From: Bolinopsis microptera
Lineage: Eukaryota; Ctenophora; Tentaculata; Lobata; Bolinopsidae
Direction of reading: 5' to 3'
DNA length: 64,000 nt
Assembly (NCBI RefSeq): GCF_026151205.1
Contig: NC_087074.1
Location: forward strand, 6,696,001-6,760,000
The position numbers and the translations under genes were made by a program. Below, in pieces: positions 27,401-32,147 of the stretch. Numbering within the stretch: position 1 is the stretch's first letter; every line of letters begins with the position of its first letter. The notes beneath the pieces were generated by a model. That model made no database searches. It was not told the origin of the DNA and was given only the letters and a program-made list of their open reading frames with translations.

Positions 27401-30400
27401 GAAATTTCCAGGACCCAAATTTTACAGTTTTTACTGCTTTTTTCACCCGCAACCCATTAGTAAGTCAACTATAGATGCCAAATGACACGATCGAGGTGCT
27501 GAAATTTTGATTTCGGTCGGAGGAAGCCCACAGCAGAAAGCCTAACAAAACGAAAAGTTGTATTTTCAAAATCCTGTCCCATTTTCAAATATGAAATTTT
27601 CTGAACACAAATTTGACAGATTAGATGATATTTTTGCCCAGGAACCAATTAGTCAGTTAATTGATGATGGTATGAAACCAAATTGAGGTACTGGGAGTCA
27701 AAATTCCGAATAAAATTGTAAAATCATATTGTCCCAATCTCTGTCCCATTTTCAGTTTTTGAAGATGAAATTTCCAGGACCCAAATTTTACAGTTTTTAC
27801 TGCTTTTTTCACCCGCAACCCATAAGTAAGTCAACTATAGATGCCAAATGACACGATCGAGGTGCTGAAATTTTGATTTCGGTCGGAGGAAGCCCACAGC
27901 AGAAAGCCTAACAAAACGAAAAGTTGTATTTTCAAAATCCTGTCCCATTTTCAAATATAAAATTTTCTGAACACAAATTTGACAGATTGGATGATATTTT
28001 TGCCCAGGAACCAATTAGTCAGTTAATTGATGATGGTATGAAACCAAATTGAGGTACTGGGAGTCAAAATTCCGAATAAAATTGTAAAATCATATTGTCC
28101 CAATCTCTGTCCCATTTTCAGTTTTTGAAGATGAAATTTCCAGGACCCAAATTTTACAGTTTTTACTGCTTTTTTCACCCTGCAACCCATTAGTAAGTCA
28201 ACTTTAGATGCCAAATGACACGATCGAGGTGCTGAAATTTTGATTTCGGTCGGAGAAGCCCACAGCAGAAAGCCTAACAAAACGAAAAGTTGTATTTTCA
28301 AAATCCTGTCCCATTTTCAAATATGAAATTTTCTGAACACAAATTTGACAGATTGGATGATATTTTTGCCCAGGAACCAATTAGTCAGTTAATTGATGAT
28401 GGTATGAAACCAAATTGAGGTACTGGGAGTCAAAATTCCGAATAAAATTGTAAAATCATATTGTCCCAATCTCTGTCCCATTTTCAGTTTTTGAAGATGA
28501 AATTTCCAGGACCCAAATTTTACAGTTTTTACTGCTTTTTTCACCCGCAACCCATTAGTAAGTCAACTATAGATGCCAAATGACACGATTGAGGTGCTGA
28601 AATTTTGATTTCGGTCGGAGGAAGCCCACAGCAGAAAGCCTAACAATACGAAAGTTCGTATTTTTCAATTTCTGTCCTATTTCAAGTTGTAATTTGTATT
28701 TTCAAATCCTGTCCCATTTTTCAAATATGAATTTTTCTGAATTCATGTTTTAATTTCTGTCCTATTTGCAAATATGAAAATTTCTGAACACAAATTTGAC
28801 GCATTGGATGGACTTTTTGCCCAGGAACCAATTAGTCAATTACGGGTGGAAAAAAACCCTAGTTACTTATCCCCACAAACATCCGGAACTAGAGATAATT
28901 TCCCAGCTAATTAGGGTTACTGAAACTGCCCTTTTCAAGTCTTATTTTGGCCGGTTCTGGCCGTGTATTCACATACCAGTGTCCCCCCCCCCCCCCCCCC
29001 CCCCCCCCCCATTTACATACCAGTGTCCCCCCCCCTCCCCCCATTTACATACCAGTGTCGCTCCCTTGGATCGTAGTAATCCCTAGTTCCTCTGTAAGTG
29101 TATCTGAACTCAGGTAGATGATGAGCAGGGTACATCCTTGTTACACCATTCGGGGTACCTGAAGGGAGATATGTTATATAACAGACTAAAAGGGAACTGT
29201 GAAACTTAGAAATTTAAGGACGAATAATGAATGTTTACTGACCATGGTAACAATGTACAAAACTGAAAGTTTTTCTCACTCACCAAAACTGAAAGTTTGT
29301 CTCACTCACCAAAGTACTGGAACAGAAACTCATCAGACAAGTTAAAGTGTTTCTTGTAGAGGTTCTGAAGTCTTGCAGTCATCTTAATGTCATGTTTCAC
29401 ACTGGAGTCTCCCTTGTACACATCAACTGCAACTCTTACCACACTCGTTGACGGGTTTATCTTTACCCCAAACCTGCAATCAGTCATGTTTTTGACATCG
29501 AGGTTTACACTTGTAATGTCACTTCCGTAGCTACATACTTATTAATACTGCACGAAAGAGGGGGTTGCAGTTGCAAAATTTGTCTTGGTGGATCAAAAGA
29601 TTTATTAAATACCCGCATGATATTTGAGTCTTATTCCAATATTGGTAAACGGAATTATGTCCTCTAAAAGTTCATTTAGTGTGTAACCAATAACCAATAA
29701 CCATGACTCTCAATTAAGTTACATTTTATGTCATAATAAGATAATAGTAATTACACCATAACTCTGCGGACATCAATTAAGATTTTGTTGACATCTTAAA
29801 GTAGAACAAAAAGTTTGTTAGAATAGCTTAATTTTTGAGTTGTAAGAGGAAAGTATTTCCCTGACAGATTCATTTCAAAACAGTAACTGCACCATAACAG
29901 TTTTCAATATTCACAATGGCCTGGAATACCATGGTAACTGTAACTATGGTTACCAAGTAAACCTCAATACCCTGCACTGACCTAGAATACCATGGTAACT
30001 GTAACTATGGTTACCAAGTAAACCTCAATACCCCGCACTGACCTGGAATACCATGGTAACTGTAACTATGGTTACCAAGTAAACCTAAATACCTCGCACT
30101 TACCTGGAATACCATGGTAACTGTAACTATGGTTACCAAGTAAACCTCAATACCTCGCACTAACCTCGGATCATCCCTCTCAGATAAAGGTAAGTCCTCC
30201 TTCTTTCCAGTAAAGTTAAGGTTGGGTTGTTCACGTGCATTCCCGCGGATAACGTGGTGGATCAGATCACCGTCATAGAACCTGGGTTAATGTAGTTGTC
30301 ATGGTAACCAATGTAGTTGTCTTAGAACCTGGGTTAAGGTTATGTCAACAAAACAATTATTGGCAGAAACTACAGTGAAGTTTTGACATTTAATTATTTG

Positions 30401-31683
30401 TTTTAGGGAAAGATTCGACTTGGGCTTTGTTTTAACTAATCATTTTTTAGAACTTTTATTTGTCTGTTTATGAAATATTATTTGATAAACAATTATTTAT
30501 TAAAACAATTATTTATTTACGGCACGATCAACAATATCAATTTACCAGTCGTGATAATATGTCAAAAGTTCTTCAATGACCAATAATTGGGGAGTTCAAT
30601 GTGGATGGCAAAGACACGATTAAGGTATAGTCCGAGACGAAAGGGAAACTCGTTAGCTTTTTGTGTTAAAAGCGATTTCTCGACGGTTATCACCTCTCTA
30701 GATGATGAGTCAAAGGGTCAGCTGCTAACAGCAAATTGTTCGCAATTGCCGACTCATGCACAACATATACTCAAAAACGCTCAGTTTAGGAGTGATTAGT
30801 AAATAAGTTTAACTACTGCATGATTTGTGAAAACTCCAACAATTTTTCATTGACACCAATTTAGCCAAAATGTGATGACCAAAATTCAACTTTTAATTTA
30901 TTCATTCCATGAAGCTATGAGATGTACTAAGAATACCGGACCTAATTCAGCACAGGATCCGGGCCAGATTGTCGCTTGACCACTGACCAGTACCCCACTC
31001 TATAATTACAAGCAGGAACCAGTGGTGTCAAGACTCGAGAGACTAAAATAATTATTACCTATTTAATTCGCGTTTTTGATACCTATCTCTAACCAATCAC
31101 AAGAAAACCCGATGTACCACATGGCTGAGGACAAGCTCCCACAAACTTAATATCGAGACGGGGCGATATGGCTGGAAAATTCAAGCATCTTCTACAGAGC
31201 TTGCCACTTCTGCTGCAGCTCAGACAGAATCACCATAGACCTCCTGAACGAGCTCCCTTTTAGTGACATTATTAAAGAAGACGTCCATTTGCTTAAAGAA
31301 TGTCCTGTCTACAAGAAGATCAGACAAAGAAACAGCACAGACCTTCACAACATGCTCACAAATATTCAATTCAGTAATTTATTTAATGAGGATTACATTT
31401 TTGAGACCAGAAATTTTGTTTATAATCTATTTCGTGAAAGATTTCCTAAAAGTAAGCTATAACTTAGTATCCATATTCCGTGCACACTTTGAAACCATTT
31501 ATTTATTTATCTACGATATTATGTTTTTTTGGTTGGTTGTATAACTTTCATTTAACTGATTGGGATCTGACACATGTAATTTTGTAATGATCTTTCTAAT
31601 TTCTAATTTCTAATTTCTAATTTCTAATTTCTAATTTCTAATTTCTAATTTCTAATTTCTAATTTCTACCACTTGGGGATCCA

Positions 31684-31721
<38 letters not shown>

Positions 31722-32085
31722 AAAACAACGATTCTACAAACTCAAAGTTTCATGCAAATGCAATCATCAGTGTCAGAATAACTTACTAAATTACTAAATC
31801 CATATTTTCCTTACAAGCTCCTTCATAAAATTAACTTAACTAAACTAAATCAAAAACAAAATCAAATGAAACGAAACGAAAATGAAATACAAGAACAAAA
31901 ACTAAAATTAAAATTAAATATTCCTAAAAGCATTTCTTCAGCATAAACTTGTTGGTGTGCCTACATTTACTTATGAGTTCCCTCCTCCTATTTAATAAAT
32001 TGCCATCTTTATTTAAAACAATATAAAGTTTTTCAGTAAGGCAGAGATGACAATCTTTCGTACCCCCCTTGTACGGATGAGCATG

Positions 32086-32147
<62 letters not shown>

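Noticed and set aside
29916..30165. CRISPR-like regular repeats
   Set aside because: Units are contiguous with no unique spacers and the context is a eukaryotic intron.
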